Assembly (NCBI RefSeq): GCF_001563265.1
Contig: NZ_CP005084.1
Coordinates: forward strand, 628,001 to 692,000
Direction: 5' to 3'
DNA from: Sphingobium sp. TKS
GTDB taxonomy: Bacteria > Pseudomonadota > Alphaproteobacteria > Sphingomonadales > Sphingomonadaceae
Length of the DNA: 64,000 nucleotides
The position numbers and the translations under genes are program-made. This document shows positions 1 through 8,286 of the stretch, one piece after another (the stretch's first letter is position 1; each line of letters starts with the position of its first letter). The notes beneath the pieces are model-generated. The model saw only the letters and a list, made by a program, of their open reading frames with translations, ran no database searches and was not told the origin of the DNA.

Positions 1-538
1 CCGCCACGAGCGCGAGCCGCCAACCGAATGTCTGCGCGACCGCGCCACCAGCGATCGCCGCTATGGCGCCGCCCAGAGGTACCCCTATCGCTATCAGCGA
101 AAAGACGACCGCGCGGCGACCGGCATCGAACCGGTCGGAAATCATCGAGACGAGCGCCGGTGTGAAGCCCGCTTCTCCGATGCCTACGCCCATGCGGCAC
201 AGCAAGAGCTGGACATAACTTCCCGCTGCGCCGGAGAGCGCGGTCATCAGCGACCAGAGCATTGTCACCACAGCGATGATCCGTACCCGGCTGTAGCGTT
301 CGGCCAGCCGCGCCAGCGGAATGCCCAGCACGGCATAGAAGAGCGAGAAGGCCAGCCCGCCGAGCATGCCGAGTTGAAGATCGCTCAGCCGCAGATCGTG
401 GCGAATCGCCTCGCCGACCACGGCGATGATCGTGCGATCGATGAAGTTGAACATGTAAATCGCGCCCAGAAGCAGCAGAAACCATTGGTCGCGTGCGCCT
501 GACCCGCCCCTGCCCTTCATCGCCTCTCCGATTGCCAT
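1..538 (-). CDS. Spinster-type MFS transporter (partial, C-terminus off window)
   Basis: The frame runs off the left edge, leaving about 179 N-terminal residues. A first hydrophobic helix ends in FNFIDRTIIAVVGEAI, the second carries LGIPLARLAERYSR (the cytoplasmic loop 2-3 signature of the major facilitator superfamily), and a later helix has RMGVGIGEAG. This pattern is typical of the spinster-like MFS group common next to catabolic genes in sphingomonads. It should sit in the inner membrane and move a small organic molecule; the substrate is unknown. Start could be the ATG at 538 or the in-frame ATG at 520. It is divergent from the small exported protein at 665. Confidence 0.8.
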   Translation of the reverse strand, partial: MAIGEAMKGRGGSGARDQWFLLLLGAIYMFNFIDRTIIAVVGEAIRHDLRLSDLQLGMLGGLAFSLFYAVLGIPLARLAERYSRVRIIAVVTMLWSLMTALSGAAGSYVQLLLCRMGVGIGEAGFTPALVSMISDRFDAGRRAVVFSLIAIGVPLGGAIAAIAGGAVAQTFGWRLALVA

Positions 539-664
539 CCGGCTGCTTTTTTCATGCATGTAAGACAGATAGAACAGATTCTTTTCGATGTGTATTGGTT
601 TTCTCTTGAAACGATCCTTCGACTGCGCCAACAGGTCGCCATCTTCGACAAAGGATTTCAGCAT

Positions 665-937
665 ATGAAGACCATCATCATCGCGCTCACGGCTCTGGGC
701 CTGGCCGCGCCCGCCTTTGCCCAGGCGCCTGCGGTGGATCGCAACGAGGCGATCTACTCCGCCGATGGAACCAAGATCGGCAAGGTCGATCGCGTGCTGA
801 CCGCCGGCGACGGCGCCGTGAGCGCGGTGCGCGTCATCTATCGCGGAAAGTTCATCACCATCCCCGCAACCACGCTGAGCGCGGGTGAGAAGGGCGTGAC
901 GACCAGCCTGTCGAATGCCGAGCTGAAGAAACTGTGA
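665..937 (+). CDS. Small exported PRC-barrel-like protein
   Basis: Encodes 90 residues. Residues 1-19 form a signal peptide (MKTIIIAL core, ending AFA before QAPAV), so the mature protein is periplasmic. The rest has a short beta-rich stretch, DGTKIGKVDRVL followed by VSAVRVIYRGKFITIP, resembling a PRC-barrel half. I prefer the ATG at 665 over a longer frame beginning at 554, because it gives a clean signal peptide and has AAGGA about 9 bp upstream. Function is unknown; PRC-barrel proteins are often envelope or regulatory adaptors. It is followed by a strong hairpin. Confidence 0.65.
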   Translation: MKTIIIALTALGLAAPAFAQAPAVDRNEAIYSADGTKIGKVDRVLTAGDGAVSAVRVIYRGKFITIPATTLSAGEKGVTTSLSNAELKKL

Positions 938-943
938 TTTTTT

Positions 944-971
944 GCCCCACGGTCTTGCAGGACCGTGGGGC
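944..971 (+). terminator. Perfect 11-bp hairpin after the small exported protein
   Basis: Arms 944-954 (GCCCCACGGTC) and 961-971 are exact reverse complements around a 6-nt loop. The T-run lies before the hairpin on the plus strand and not after it, so it is not a canonical intrinsic terminator. Its place just after the stop codon at 937 and before the TetR gene still suggests transcription end or mRNA stabilisation. Confidence 0.5.
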
Positions 972-1007
972 ATGGACCCGTGCCGCGCCTCGGCTTAAAG
1001 CGAAGGC

Positions 1008-1637
1008 ATGAGGGCAAACCAACAACCGCTTGCACGGCTTCCCCGGCGCGGCCGACCGCCGCAATCCGAAGGGCCTGCGCTCGACCGCAGCCGGCTGGTC
1101 GCGACCTTGCTGGACATGGCCCGGTCGGGCGGAATCGAATCGCTCAATATCCGTCCGGTGGCGCAGCGTCTGGGCGTGTCCCCGCGTCTGCTCTACCATC
1201 ATGTCCGCGACAAGGAGGAGATGCTCGGCCTGCTGACCGACGAGATTCTGCGCGGCCGGATGCCCGACCTGTCGGCGCCGGATTGGGAAAGCCGCCTCCG
1301 CAGCATCGCCCGCGCGGTCCATCTGGCCTATCGCGATTTTCCGGGGTCCGCCGCCTTCATCCTGTCACGCAGCGCCAACCGGCTGGAGCAACCCAATGCG
1401 CTGGCGATCCGCCGCGCCATCTTCGAGGCGCTGGCCGAGGCAGGGCTGACACGGCCGCAAAGCGAAGAGATGCTGGTGATTTTTTCCGTCATCGTGCTGG
1501 GCAATGTCGTCGTGTCGGAAAGCCTGACCGACAATGACGAACGGCTGGCGATGCAGCGCGATGTGGTGGAAGCCGCCTTCACCCGCGCGACGGACATGCT
1601 GCTAACCGCGATCCGCGCCATCGCGGGCGCGGCCTGA
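1008..1637 (+). CDS. TetR/AcrR-family regulator
   Basis: 209 residues. After an arginine-rich start, a helix-turn-helix is seen at about residues 27-72 (LVATLLDMARSGGIESLN, then VAQRLGVSPRLLYHHVRDKEEML), the TetR N-terminal DNA-binding domain. The C-terminal half is helical and should bind a small ligand. It converges on the VOC gene ending at 1602, overlapping it by 36 bp, so the two coding ends are antisense. No adjacent target operon is obvious; it could control the MFS gene or the minus-strand operon. Confidence 0.85.
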   Translation: MRANQQPLARLPRRGRPPQSEGPALDRSRLVATLLDMARSGGIESLNIRPVAQRLGVSPRLLYHHVRDKEEMLGLLTDEILRGRMPDLSAPDWESRLRSIARAVHLAYRDFPGSAAFILSRSANRLEQPNALAIRRAIFEALAEAGLTRPQSEEMLVIFSVIVLGNVVVSESLTDNDERLAMQRDVVEAAFTRATDMLLTAIRAIAGAA

Positions 1638-2174
1638 GCCTAAGGCAAGGTCGGCGATGGATCGGACGGGGCGGCTGATCCCGTCCCACGCGCGATGGGC
1701 GGCGTGCATCCGGTCGAGCGACGCTTCCATCGCAGGCGAAAGCTCCATCAGTTCGACATAGCCGCCATTGCCTGCGCGGGTATCGAACAGCGCGAACCTT
1801 TCACCCGACGCCATCATTCCGCTGAACGCCATGGCATAGCCTTCGCCGGACAGCCGCTCCACCCCCTCGTCATAGGGAATGCGCAGCATGACATGATGAT
1901 AGCCATCGCCATGACGGTCGAGCATTTCGGTGAAGACCGAAGGCCCCTCATTCGTCTGCTGGAGCAGTTCGATCAGCAGTCCGCCGGAAAAGCCGAACGC
2001 GACCTTCATCGCCACCTGCGTCGGCGCGCCACGATAGATCTGGCCCGGCAGCACGGGCACGTCGAAAACGAAAAACGGTCCCGCCCCCATGACCCGCGTC
2101 CAGTGAGCCAATGCGCGCTCCATGTCGCGCACCACCTGACACAGTTCCAGTATCGAGCCCTTGGGCTGCATCAT
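1602..2174 (-). CDS. VOC (glyoxalase/bleomycin-resistance fold) protein
   Basis: 190 residues with a vicinal-oxygen-chelate pattern: a beta strand near the N-terminus (ILELCQVVRDMERALAHW), a glycine-rich middle, YHHVMLRIP around residue 95 and GGYVELMEL around residue 140. The position that normally holds the first metal histidine reads LCQ rather than HVG, so the metal site may be incomplete. Family members include epimerases, lyases and dioxygenases. The ATG at 2174 overlaps the stop of the upstream DUF1214-like gene (ATGA), so it is the last gene of an operon with that gene and the SDR at 3436. Confidence 0.7.
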   Translation of the reverse strand: MMQPKGSILELCQVVRDMERALAHWTRVMGAGPFFVFDVPVLPGQIYRGAPTQVAMKVAFGFSGGLLIELLQQTNEGPSVFTEMLDRHGDGYHHVMLRIPYDEGVERLSGEGYAMAFSGMMASGERFALFDTRAGNGGYVELMELSPAMEASLDRMHAAHRAWDGISRPVRSIADLALGSGRARDGADRG

Positions 2175-3439
2175 GCGTCTCCCCAGATTGCGGCATGGGT
2201 TCGCAGGCCATGCTGGCGCGCGCGATCGCGCAACTGCTGTTCTCGCAGGGCGAGATCGACCCGGGGAACGCCTGCGTCCACTTCGCGGTCGATGGCCGCC
2301 AGATCGACGACACGCACGTCGCGAATGAAGCGGGCGGGGTCGGCGCCTTCGGACACGCCCTGCCAGCGCAGCAGCACCCAGCCTTCTTCGAGGCCCGTCG
2401 TATCGATCCAGTTGGCGATGCCCGGATCGACGCCCGCCACCACATAGCTGACCGTGCAGTCTACGGCGGGCGTGACCTGCCCACTGTTGAGGCTGACCAT
2501 GCGAAGCATCGGATCTGGCGAGATCGTCCACGGGTCGGCGATCTGGATGCCGGTATAATAGCTGCCCGCCGGATCGATGGTCACTAGCAACCCCTGCCCT
2601 TCCCCCAGTGCAAAGCGCCCACCGGCCAGATAGCCCCAACCCCCGTCGCGGCCATTGGGTCCGATCAGCCGATTGGGTTCGGGATGGCCGAGAAAATCAT
2701 TTTTGAAACCCGACCAGAAGGCGACCCAGGCAGGCAGGTCGGCGATGATGGTCCGGGCAATCTCGCTCTCGCTGCGCGGGCGCCGGTCCGATGGCGGGTC
2801 GAGGCGACGGACGCTGACCTGTGCCGGCACCTGCCGCCAGTCGCGCTGACTGTCACGGGTATAGACCTGAATCCGCGCGCCCGGCTCGGTCCGCAAATGG
2901 GTCGCACCGCCTTCCTGCGGGCCGACGGTCACCGTCACCTGCCCATCGGCATCGCAGAAGGGCAGAAGTTGCTGAAGCGTCAGCGCGCCCAGATTACGGC
3001 CAAGTCCCGCATGATGCTCCGGCTCGACCTCGGCAACAATGCTGAACTGTGGCGGATCGGCGGAAAAGCGAATGTCGACGGCATAGTGCCCATCGCCATC
3101 GACCGGAATTTCACGATTGAAATTGTCAGGATTGTCGATCGCCACCGCCGCACCCGGATAGATGTGGCCGAACCAGCGCCGCGGGGCGTTGCTGATATTC
3201 CAGACGACCTTGGGATCGGCGGGATCACCATTGGCTTCGCGCATGGCGAGCCCCAGCACCCACTGATCGAGCGCACGATCCAGCCCCAGCCGTCCGTCGA
3301 GCGTAGCCGCCAGCGGATCGGCCAATAAGAGGAGGCGCGCCTCCTCGCGCGCGGCGCGGATGTCGGCCCGTTCGATCAGGCGTAGCGCCAGCCGTTCCGC
3401 CGCCGCCTGATCTTCGGTCCAGAGGGGGTTGGCGGTCAT
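2171..3439 (-). CDS. DUF1214-like protein, paralogue of the gene at 8287
   Basis: 422 residues of unknown function. It has the scheme of DUF1254/DUF1214 proteins: an NPDNFNREIPVDGDGHYAVD segment in the first half, and a C-terminal DPGIANWIDTTG motif followed by a tryptophan-rich strand (GWVLLRWQG). The same DPG-x2-NW-x-DT-x-G motif occurs in the 397-residue protein at 8287, so the two are paralogues. No signal peptide is seen. It is coupled on both sides by 4-bp ATGA overlaps to the SDR (3436) and the VOC gene (1602). A role in the same catabolic step is likely from context, but the reaction is unknown. Confidence 0.55.
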   Translation of the reverse strand: MTANPLWTEDQAAAERLALRLIERADIRAAREEARLLLLADPLAATLDGRLGLDRALDQWVLGLAMREANGDPADPKVVWNISNAPRRWFGHIYPGAAVAIDNPDNFNREIPVDGDGHYAVDIRFSADPPQFSIVAEVEPEHHAGLGRNLGALTLQQLLPFCDADGQVTVTVGPQEGGATHLRTEPGARIQVYTRDSQRDWRQVPAQVSVRRLDPPSDRRPRSESEIARTIIADLPAWVAFWSGFKNDFLGHPEPNRLIGPNGRDGGWGYLAGGRFALGEGQGLLVTIDPAGSYYTGIQIADPWTISPDPMLRMVSLNSGQVTPAVDCTVSYVVAGVDPGIANWIDTTGLEEGWVLLRWQGVSEGADPARFIRDVRVVDLAAIDREVDAGVPRVDLALREQQLRDRARQHGLRTHAAIWGDA

Positions 3440-4218
3440 GAAATGGTCCCCACCCGGCCGCCTTCGGTGAAGATGGTGCTGCCGGTCGTGTAGCTGGAGC
3501 CGTCCCCCGCCAGCAATATGGCTGCGCCTACCGCCTCGTCCGCCGCGCCGAAGCGCTTGATCGCGTTGCGCTCGGCCAGGCCCAGCCCCTTGTGAATATC
3601 GGCCTCTTGTCCGTCCGGACTCATCGATCCGACGCACAGGCAGTTGATCCGCGTGTGCGGCGCCTGCGTCTTGGCCAGCTCGCGCACCAGAAAGAGCAGC
3701 GCCGCCTTAGACACGCCATAGGCGACGGCGGGCGGGATTGGCGTGAAGCCGCCGCAGCTCTGGACTGAAATGATGCTGCCCTTGCCATGCGCCTTCATAT
3801 CGGCCTCGGTCAGTTCGGTCAGACGCCAGGTCGCCATGACATTGACGTCCATCGCCGTTTTCCAGACGTCGTCCGTGTTCGCCCAAAGCCCGCCATCAGC
3901 GGCATAGACCACGCCGGCCGCGGCATTGTTGAAAACGATATGGATCGGCCCAAAAGCCTCACGGGCGCCCGCCACCAGCCGTTCGAGATCGGCCTTCTCG
4001 CCTGCATCGGCGGCGATGGCGATCGCCCTGCCGCCGTCGGCCGCGTTGATCTCTGCGGCAATCCGGTCGAGCCGGCCCTGCGAGCGGGCGGAGAGGACCA
4101 CATTGGCGCCCAATTCGGCATAGGCCTTGGCGACATGTTCTCCCACGCCCGGCCCTACGCCGGTCAGGATGGCGGTGCGCCCGTCGAGGCGGAAACGGTC
4201 GAGAACGCTCATGCTCAT
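3436..4218 (-). CDS. Short-chain dehydrogenase/reductase (SDR)
   Basis: 260 residues. The Rossmann motif is TGVGPGVGEHVA near residue 18, followed by NNAAAG, the active-site serine in SVQSCGG and the catalytic pair in YGVSK. It should oxidise an alcohol or reduce a ketone with NAD(P)(H). Starts are possible at 4218 or 4212; the first is used here. The stop overlaps the start of the DUF1214-like gene (3439), and the gene follows the sulfotransferase by 10 bp, so all four are likely one transcript. Confidence 0.85.
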   Translation of the reverse strand: MSMSVLDRFRLDGRTAILTGVGPGVGEHVAKAYAELGANVVLSARSQGRLDRIAAEINAADGGRAIAIAADAGEKADLERLVAGAREAFGPIHIVFNNAAAGVVYAADGGLWANTDDVWKTAMDVNVMATWRLTELTEADMKAHGKGSIISVQSCGGFTPIPPAVAYGVSKAALLFLVRELAKTQAPHTRINCLCVGSMSPDGQEADIHKGLGLAERNAIKRFGAADEAVGAAILLAGDGSSYTTGSTIFTEGGRVGTIS

Positions 4219-4228
4219 ACTCCAGACA

Positions 4229-5422
4229 TCAGGGTCGCGCGCGGTCGAACAGATGGCCGTAGCGCGCATAATAGCCGGCAAGCCGCTCATGCACCTCGCC
4301 CGGATCGATGCCGAACTGTTCCGGACTATGCTTGTGCTTGCCAAGGCGGCTGGCGGCCGGATTATCTGCCAGAAAAGCGGTGATGCGGTCGCGATGCTCG
4401 TCGGTGAAGGACAGAGCGAAGCGGTCGTAGATGCGCTGCATCGCCGCCATCGGATCGGCAACGATATCGCGATGGGCGAGGTCGAGAATGCGGCCCTCGA
4501 TCGCCGGATCATTCGCCCGCGCCTCGGTCGCGCGGGCCATCGCCGCGCACCAGGTGTCGACCACCGACCGGCCGATCGCCTTCAGGTCGTCTGCGCCGCC
4601 CACGGCAGCGAGGAACCCCGCGATCATGCTCGACAACGAAGAGAAGGTCAGCACCGGATCGCGATGCGTCCACACCAGCATCGCGCCGGGATAGGCCTCC
4701 ACCAGACCGGGCAGGTCCATCAGATGCTGCGGTGATTTCAGCGTCCAGCGGCCCTTGGGTCCTTTCCACTGATATTGCTGGAGCATCCGCTTGTGGGTGC
4801 GATATTGCCCTTCCGGCACGGTATCCTGCAACCAGCGGGCGAAATCGGGAACCCCCAGTTCGGCCGGAAAATTGGTGCTGGCGAAATGCAGCATCATGCC
4901 ATGATTGCACTCTCCCGGCTGCGTGCAGTCCATCCGCTGGATATCGGCCAGTTGCGGCGCGTGTTTCAGCCAGTTTTCATAAATGGCCTGCACCTGCGCG
5001 ATGCGCGGATCGCTGTCGAAACTCGCTTCTTCCGGGGCAGGCCAGGGGATATACCATTCCCATTCGCGGGGCGCGCGAGCGGCCGGATCAAGGCAGAGCA
5101 GGTCATAGGTGATCGTCGTCCCGGTGCGCGGCAGGCCGCAGACGATCAGCGGGTCCCCCACGTCCTGCGCGACAATGTCCGGATGCTGCCTTTCGTCTTC
5201 GGCGAAGCGCAACCGGGTCGCGAGCAAACCGACAATCTTGTGATGCGCGGTCTCGCGCAGCTGGGCAGGCGGGTCCATCGCCTCGACCGCTTCGACCAGC
5301 CGGCGAAAGCCCGTCATGAAGGACAGGTCCGGTCCGAAATCGGACAGTCCGGTCGCGGCGCCCGCCTCCGCGATCAGCGCATCGACGTCGAGAGGCGAGC
5401 GCTCCGCGACAGCTCCGTTCAT
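4229..5422 (-). CDS. Sulfotransferase-family protein
   Basis: 397 residues. A P-loop-like PAPS-binding motif, GLPRTGTT, lies at about residues 96-103 and a downstream WTLKSPQHL plus VWTHRDPV segment corresponds to the 3'-phosphate-binding region of the Sulfotransfer_3 group. The family usually moves sulfate from PAPS to a hydroxyl group, cytosolically. ATG at 5422 is chosen because a longer in-frame extension adds low-complexity residues before MNGAVAERS. A second member lies at 12832. It heads an operon with SDR, DUF1214-like and VOC genes, where sulfation of an intermediate is plausible but unproven. Confidence 0.75.
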   Translation of the reverse strand: MNGAVAERSPLDVDALIAEAGAATGLSDFGPDLSFMTGFRRLVEAVEAMDPPAQLRETAHHKIVGLLATRLRFAEDERQHPDIVAQDVGDPLIVCGLPRTGTTITYDLLCLDPAARAPREWEWYIPWPAPEEASFDSDPRIAQVQAIYENWLKHAPQLADIQRMDCTQPGECNHGMMLHFASTNFPAELGVPDFARWLQDTVPEGQYRTHKRMLQQYQWKGPKGRWTLKSPQHLMDLPGLVEAYPGAMLVWTHRDPVLTFSSLSSMIAGFLAAVGGADDLKAIGRSVVDTWCAAMARATEARANDPAIEGRILDLAHRDIVADPMAAMQRIYDRFALSFTDEHRDRITAFLADNPAASRLGKHKHSPEQFGIDPGEVHERLAGYYARYGHLFDRARP

Positions 5423-5543
5423 GAATGCCCCTCGTCCGACCGCTGCCTCATGACTCGCCTCTCCACTATTATTCCACACTGTGTATTTAATAGAAGAGGC
5501 CGTGGTCAAGCAGGCAATTCACTTATGCCCGCAGCGAGCCGCG

Positions 5544-6674
5544 TCAGGCCGCCTTGTCTTCCACCGGCGTCAGATTCTTCATGAAGGCCACGAAATCCGG
5601 TCCCAGTTCGGGGATGGGCAGCCCCAGCTTTTCGGCCAGGTAAAGGGTCATGAAATTGTCGTTGAGCGATTTGTTCGTCGCAGAGATGTTGCCGATGCCG
5701 ACCTGCCGGTCGAAGGCGCCCACCGCGACCAGCGCCATGCGGAGCGCCGCGACGATGTCATAATAATTGAGATGCCCGGCCTTCTGTCCGCTTGCCGCTT
5801 CCCAGATGGCAATCGTCTCGTCCTTGCTCGGCAGGCCTTCCAGCCGGGTGATACCAAAGCGGCGGCCGAACAGATCGTCGAAATAGAGCCACCAGGCGAG
5901 GTCAAGCTCCGCCGGCCCCAGTGCCGCGAGTTCCCAGTCGATCAGCGCGTTGACGCTACCGTCGGCCGCGAACATGACGTTCGACGGCGTGGGATCGCCC
6001 CACAACACATTCACCCCCGCATCGGCAGGCATGTTGGCGCGCACATAGGCCATGGCGGCATCGACGATGGGCATCGTCCGGCCGCGCCCCGCAGCCTTGT
6101 GCCACGCCTCCAGCGCACCGACATATTGATCGAGACCCGGCCGCCCATTTTCCGGCTGGGCGAGAAATTCAAAGCCGTCGCGCCAGTCGATCGTCGCCAG
6201 GCTGGCAAAAGCGTTGATGGCATTGGTGAATGTTTGCCGCCGCTGTTCCGGGGTCATCTCGACCAGCCAGCCTTCCAGATTATAATTGGGCTTTTGCTTG
6301 GCGCATTCCCCTTCCACCTTGCCCATCACCAGGAAAGGCAGGCCGAGAATATCGGGGTCGAGATGCATGCCGATCCAGGGCGGCACGGGCAGATCGCCGC
6401 GCGCATCGAGCGCCGCCATCATCCTGCCCTGAAGCGCGAGGCTGCTGCCGAACACCACTTCCAGATCCATCGGCTGACGGCGGACCACAAGCGTCTGGCT
6501 CTGGGCACCAGCCGGATCGACATAGTCGACGTCGACAAAGAAGATGTCCGCCGAAAAGCCCGCGCCCAGCGTCACATTGAGCGGGCGAACGCGGATGTCG
6601 CGCCACTCGGGCTTTTCGCTCGCCAGCCAGTCCTGCAACTGGACGGTGATACGATCGGGAGTCAGCAATTCCAT
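5544..6674 (-). CDS. Aminoglycoside-phosphotransferase-fold kinase-like protein
   Basis: 376 residues. The Brenner-type motif is WGDPTPSNVMF (usual HGD-x4-N with the first His replaced by Trp) and the metal-binding motif is IDWELAALG. The fold is that of APH/choline kinase enzymes; close relatives are found beside acyl-CoA dehydrogenases in fatty-acid and alicyclic degradation, as in human ACAD10. It probably phosphorylates a hydroxylated intermediate. Its ATG is 2 bp after the stop of the LLM gene at 6677, so the two form an operon. Confidence 0.75.
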   Translation of the reverse strand: MELLTPDRITVQLQDWLASEKPEWRDIRVRPLNVTLGAGFSADIFFVDVDYVDPAGAQSQTLVVRRQPMDLEVVFGSSLALQGRMMAALDARGDLPVPPWIGMHLDPDILGLPFLVMGKVEGECAKQKPNYNLEGWLVEMTPEQRRQTFTNAINAFASLATIDWRDGFEFLAQPENGRPGLDQYVGALEAWHKAAGRGRTMPIVDAAMAYVRANMPADAGVNVLWGDPTPSNVMFAADGSVNALIDWELAALGPAELDLAWWLYFDDLFGRRFGITRLEGLPSKDETIAIWEAASGQKAGHLNYYDIVAALRMALVAVGAFDRQVGIGNISATNKSLNDNFMTLYLAEKLGLPIPELGPDFVAFMKNLTPVEDKAA

Positions 6675-6676
6675 GA

Positions 6677-7759
6677 TTACAGCCCCTTCGCCGCCAGCGC
6701 GCGCTTCAGTTCGGTGGTGAGCGGCCCCATATCCTTGGGCGACGAGCCGTGGAGCAGAATTTCATCGGCGCCAGCATCCAGGAACCCCATGAGCTGATCG
6801 GCGCATTGGGCCGCGGTCCCCACCGCAGCGCCCTCGTCCAGCCATTGCTGCGGAATGAGCCGACTGACGTCGACCAGCTCCTGCCGCGTATAGGCCTGAT
6901 CCGCCGGCTTGCCGTTGAGGCCTGCAATCTTGGGATGGGCGCGGATATCCTCCAGCACCTTCTTGTCCCAGCCGTTGATGTCGACGATCAGGTCGCCAAA
7001 GCCGGGCAGTTCGAAATAGGTGATGGCGCGGCCGCCGACGACGGCCTCTTCCTCGTCCTTGGGCAGGTCCGGGGCGACGATGATATTGTGATAGATGCGC
7101 ACGGACATGGGATCGCGGCCGGCCTTCTCCGCCGCGTCGCGGACGATCTTGGCGCTGTTCTTCACCCCCTGCGCCGACACGAAGGGATGCAGCAGCACGC
7201 CGTCGCAATGTTCGCCAGCGAATTCCAGGCTTTTGGGCCCGATCGCAGTGAAGATGATCGGCGGGGGCGTGCCGCAATGGCGATCGGTCAGATTGATGGC
7301 GGGGAATTTGCCCAGCACACCCTCATAATCGATCTTCTCACCCGCCCAGAGGCGCCGGCAGATCGAGATCAGATCGGCCAGCCGCTCCATGGTGATCGGC
7401 GGCGAACCCAGCATCTTCATATAGGCCGGAACCGCCCGCGCGAACATCAGGCGGAACCGCTCGCCGCTCATCGCCTGCATCATGTCGGCGACGCTGGCGG
7501 TGACGAGCGGATGGCGCATCGTCGCATATAGGGTGCCGGTGATGCGGATCTTCGACGTGGCCTCGGCCACCGCGCCCGCCAGCACCGCCGGTTCCTTCAG
7601 CGCATAGCGTTCGGATATCCACACGCAGCCAAGGCCGATGCGCTCCGCCTCTTTCGCTTCGTCGATGCCGCGGCGCGGATCATTGACCCGCCCGGGGAGG
7701 ATATAGGTGCCGAACTTGTCGAAAAGTGCCTGCGCGCCGGGTTCCACCGCTTCCGTCAT
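6677..7759 (-). CDS. LLM-class flavin/F420-dependent oxidoreductase
   Basis: 360 residues of the bacterial luciferase-like TIM barrel: EAERIGLGCVWISERY near the N-terminus, TLYATMRHPLVTASV, then RRLWAGEKIDYEG and PPIIFTAIGPKSLEFAGEHCDGV. The family uses FMN or F420 to oxidise or reduce small molecules. ATG at 7759 is preferred over 7765, because GAGAGG then has normal spacing. F420 use is plausible since F420 genes lie at 22-26 kb, but the cofactor cannot be read from sequence by eye. A palindrome at 7816-7831 lies 57 bp upstream. First gene of an operon with the kinase-like gene. Confidence 0.8.
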   Translation of the reverse strand: MTEAVEPGAQALFDKFGTYILPGRVNDPRRGIDEAKEAERIGLGCVWISERYALKEPAVLAGAVAEATSKIRITGTLYATMRHPLVTASVADMMQAMSGERFRLMFARAVPAYMKMLGSPPITMERLADLISICRRLWAGEKIDYEGVLGKFPAINLTDRHCGTPPPIIFTAIGPKSLEFAGEHCDGVLLHPFVSAQGVKNSAKIVRDAAEKAGRDPMSVRIYHNIIVAPDLPKDEEEAVVGGRAITYFELPGFGDLIVDINGWDKKVLEDIRAHPKIAGLNGKPADQAYTRQELVDVSRLIPQQWLDEGAAVGTAAQCADQLMGFLDAGADEILLHGSSPKDMGPLTTELKRALAAKGL

Positions 7760-7815
7760 TCCCATGTCCTCTCAAATATATGCCACTGCATTGCCGTTGG
7801 GAGGAGCATTGGCAA

Positions 7816-7831
7816 CCTGTCAAACGGCAGG
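7816..7831. promoter_or_regulatory. Regulon palindrome upstream of LLM/kinase operon
   Basis: CCTGTC-AAAC-GGCAGG, extended to a longer palindrome by flanking AA and TT. It lies 57-72 bp upstream of the ATG at 7759 and overlaps the end of the SnoaL gene. It matches the recurring CCTATC-N4-GATAGG pattern with central changes. Confidence 0.5.
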
Positions 7832-8275
7832 TTCGGGATGCACCTCGACATAGAGGCGCGTGAGCTTGAGCGCAGCGATTTTCCACTGTCCGTCCTGACG
7901 CACATAGCGTTCGGTATAATGGCCGAAACCGGTGATCGACTGACCGCCGGGGATCGGACATTTGCCCGGCGCCCAGACCACCCGGTCCTGCATCGCCGTG
8001 ATCATGTCCGCCTCATCGCCGCGCAGGTCGATTTCCGACGAGTGGATCTGATGCGCCGAGCATGCGTCGATGACCGCGGAACGCACCTGCTCCAATATGG
8101 CGGCGTGCCCGCTCATCGGGGGATTGCCGGTGTCCTCCTCCACATCCAACACCGCATCGGGCGTGAACAGAGAGAGGAAGCCATCCCAGTCCTTGGTGTC
8201 GAGAAAGCGGCAATAGCGCGCCTTCACATTGCGGATCGCCTCATAGTCGAGAAGTCTGGCCAGTTCGTCGCTCAT
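7820..8275 (-). CDS. SnoaL/NTF2-like protein
   Basis: 151 residues with the NTF2-like cone pattern: DYEAIRNVKARYCRFLDTKDWDGFLSLF at the N-terminus, then DAVLDVEED, a histidine-containing strand HQIHSSEIDLRGDEA, and a terminal HYTERYVRQDGQWKIAALKLTR. Members act as cyclases, isomerases or dehydratases or have no known reaction. ATG at 8275 has a GGGGGGAA ribosome site. It follows the DUF1214-like gene by 11 bp, so the two are co-transcribed. One of six SnoaL-like genes in the window. Confidence 0.8.
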   Translation of the reverse strand: MSDELARLLDYEAIRNVKARYCRFLDTKDWDGFLSLFTPDAVLDVEEDTGNPPMSGHAAILEQVRSAVIDACSAHQIHSSEIDLRGDEADMITAMQDRVVWAPGKCPIPGGQSITGFGHYTERYVRQDGQWKIAALKLTRLYVEVHPEPAV

Positions 8276-8286
8276 TGGTTCCCCCC

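Noticed and set aside
541..664. Alternative start at 554 for the small exported protein
   Set aside because: The extension has no ribosome site and buries the signal peptide.
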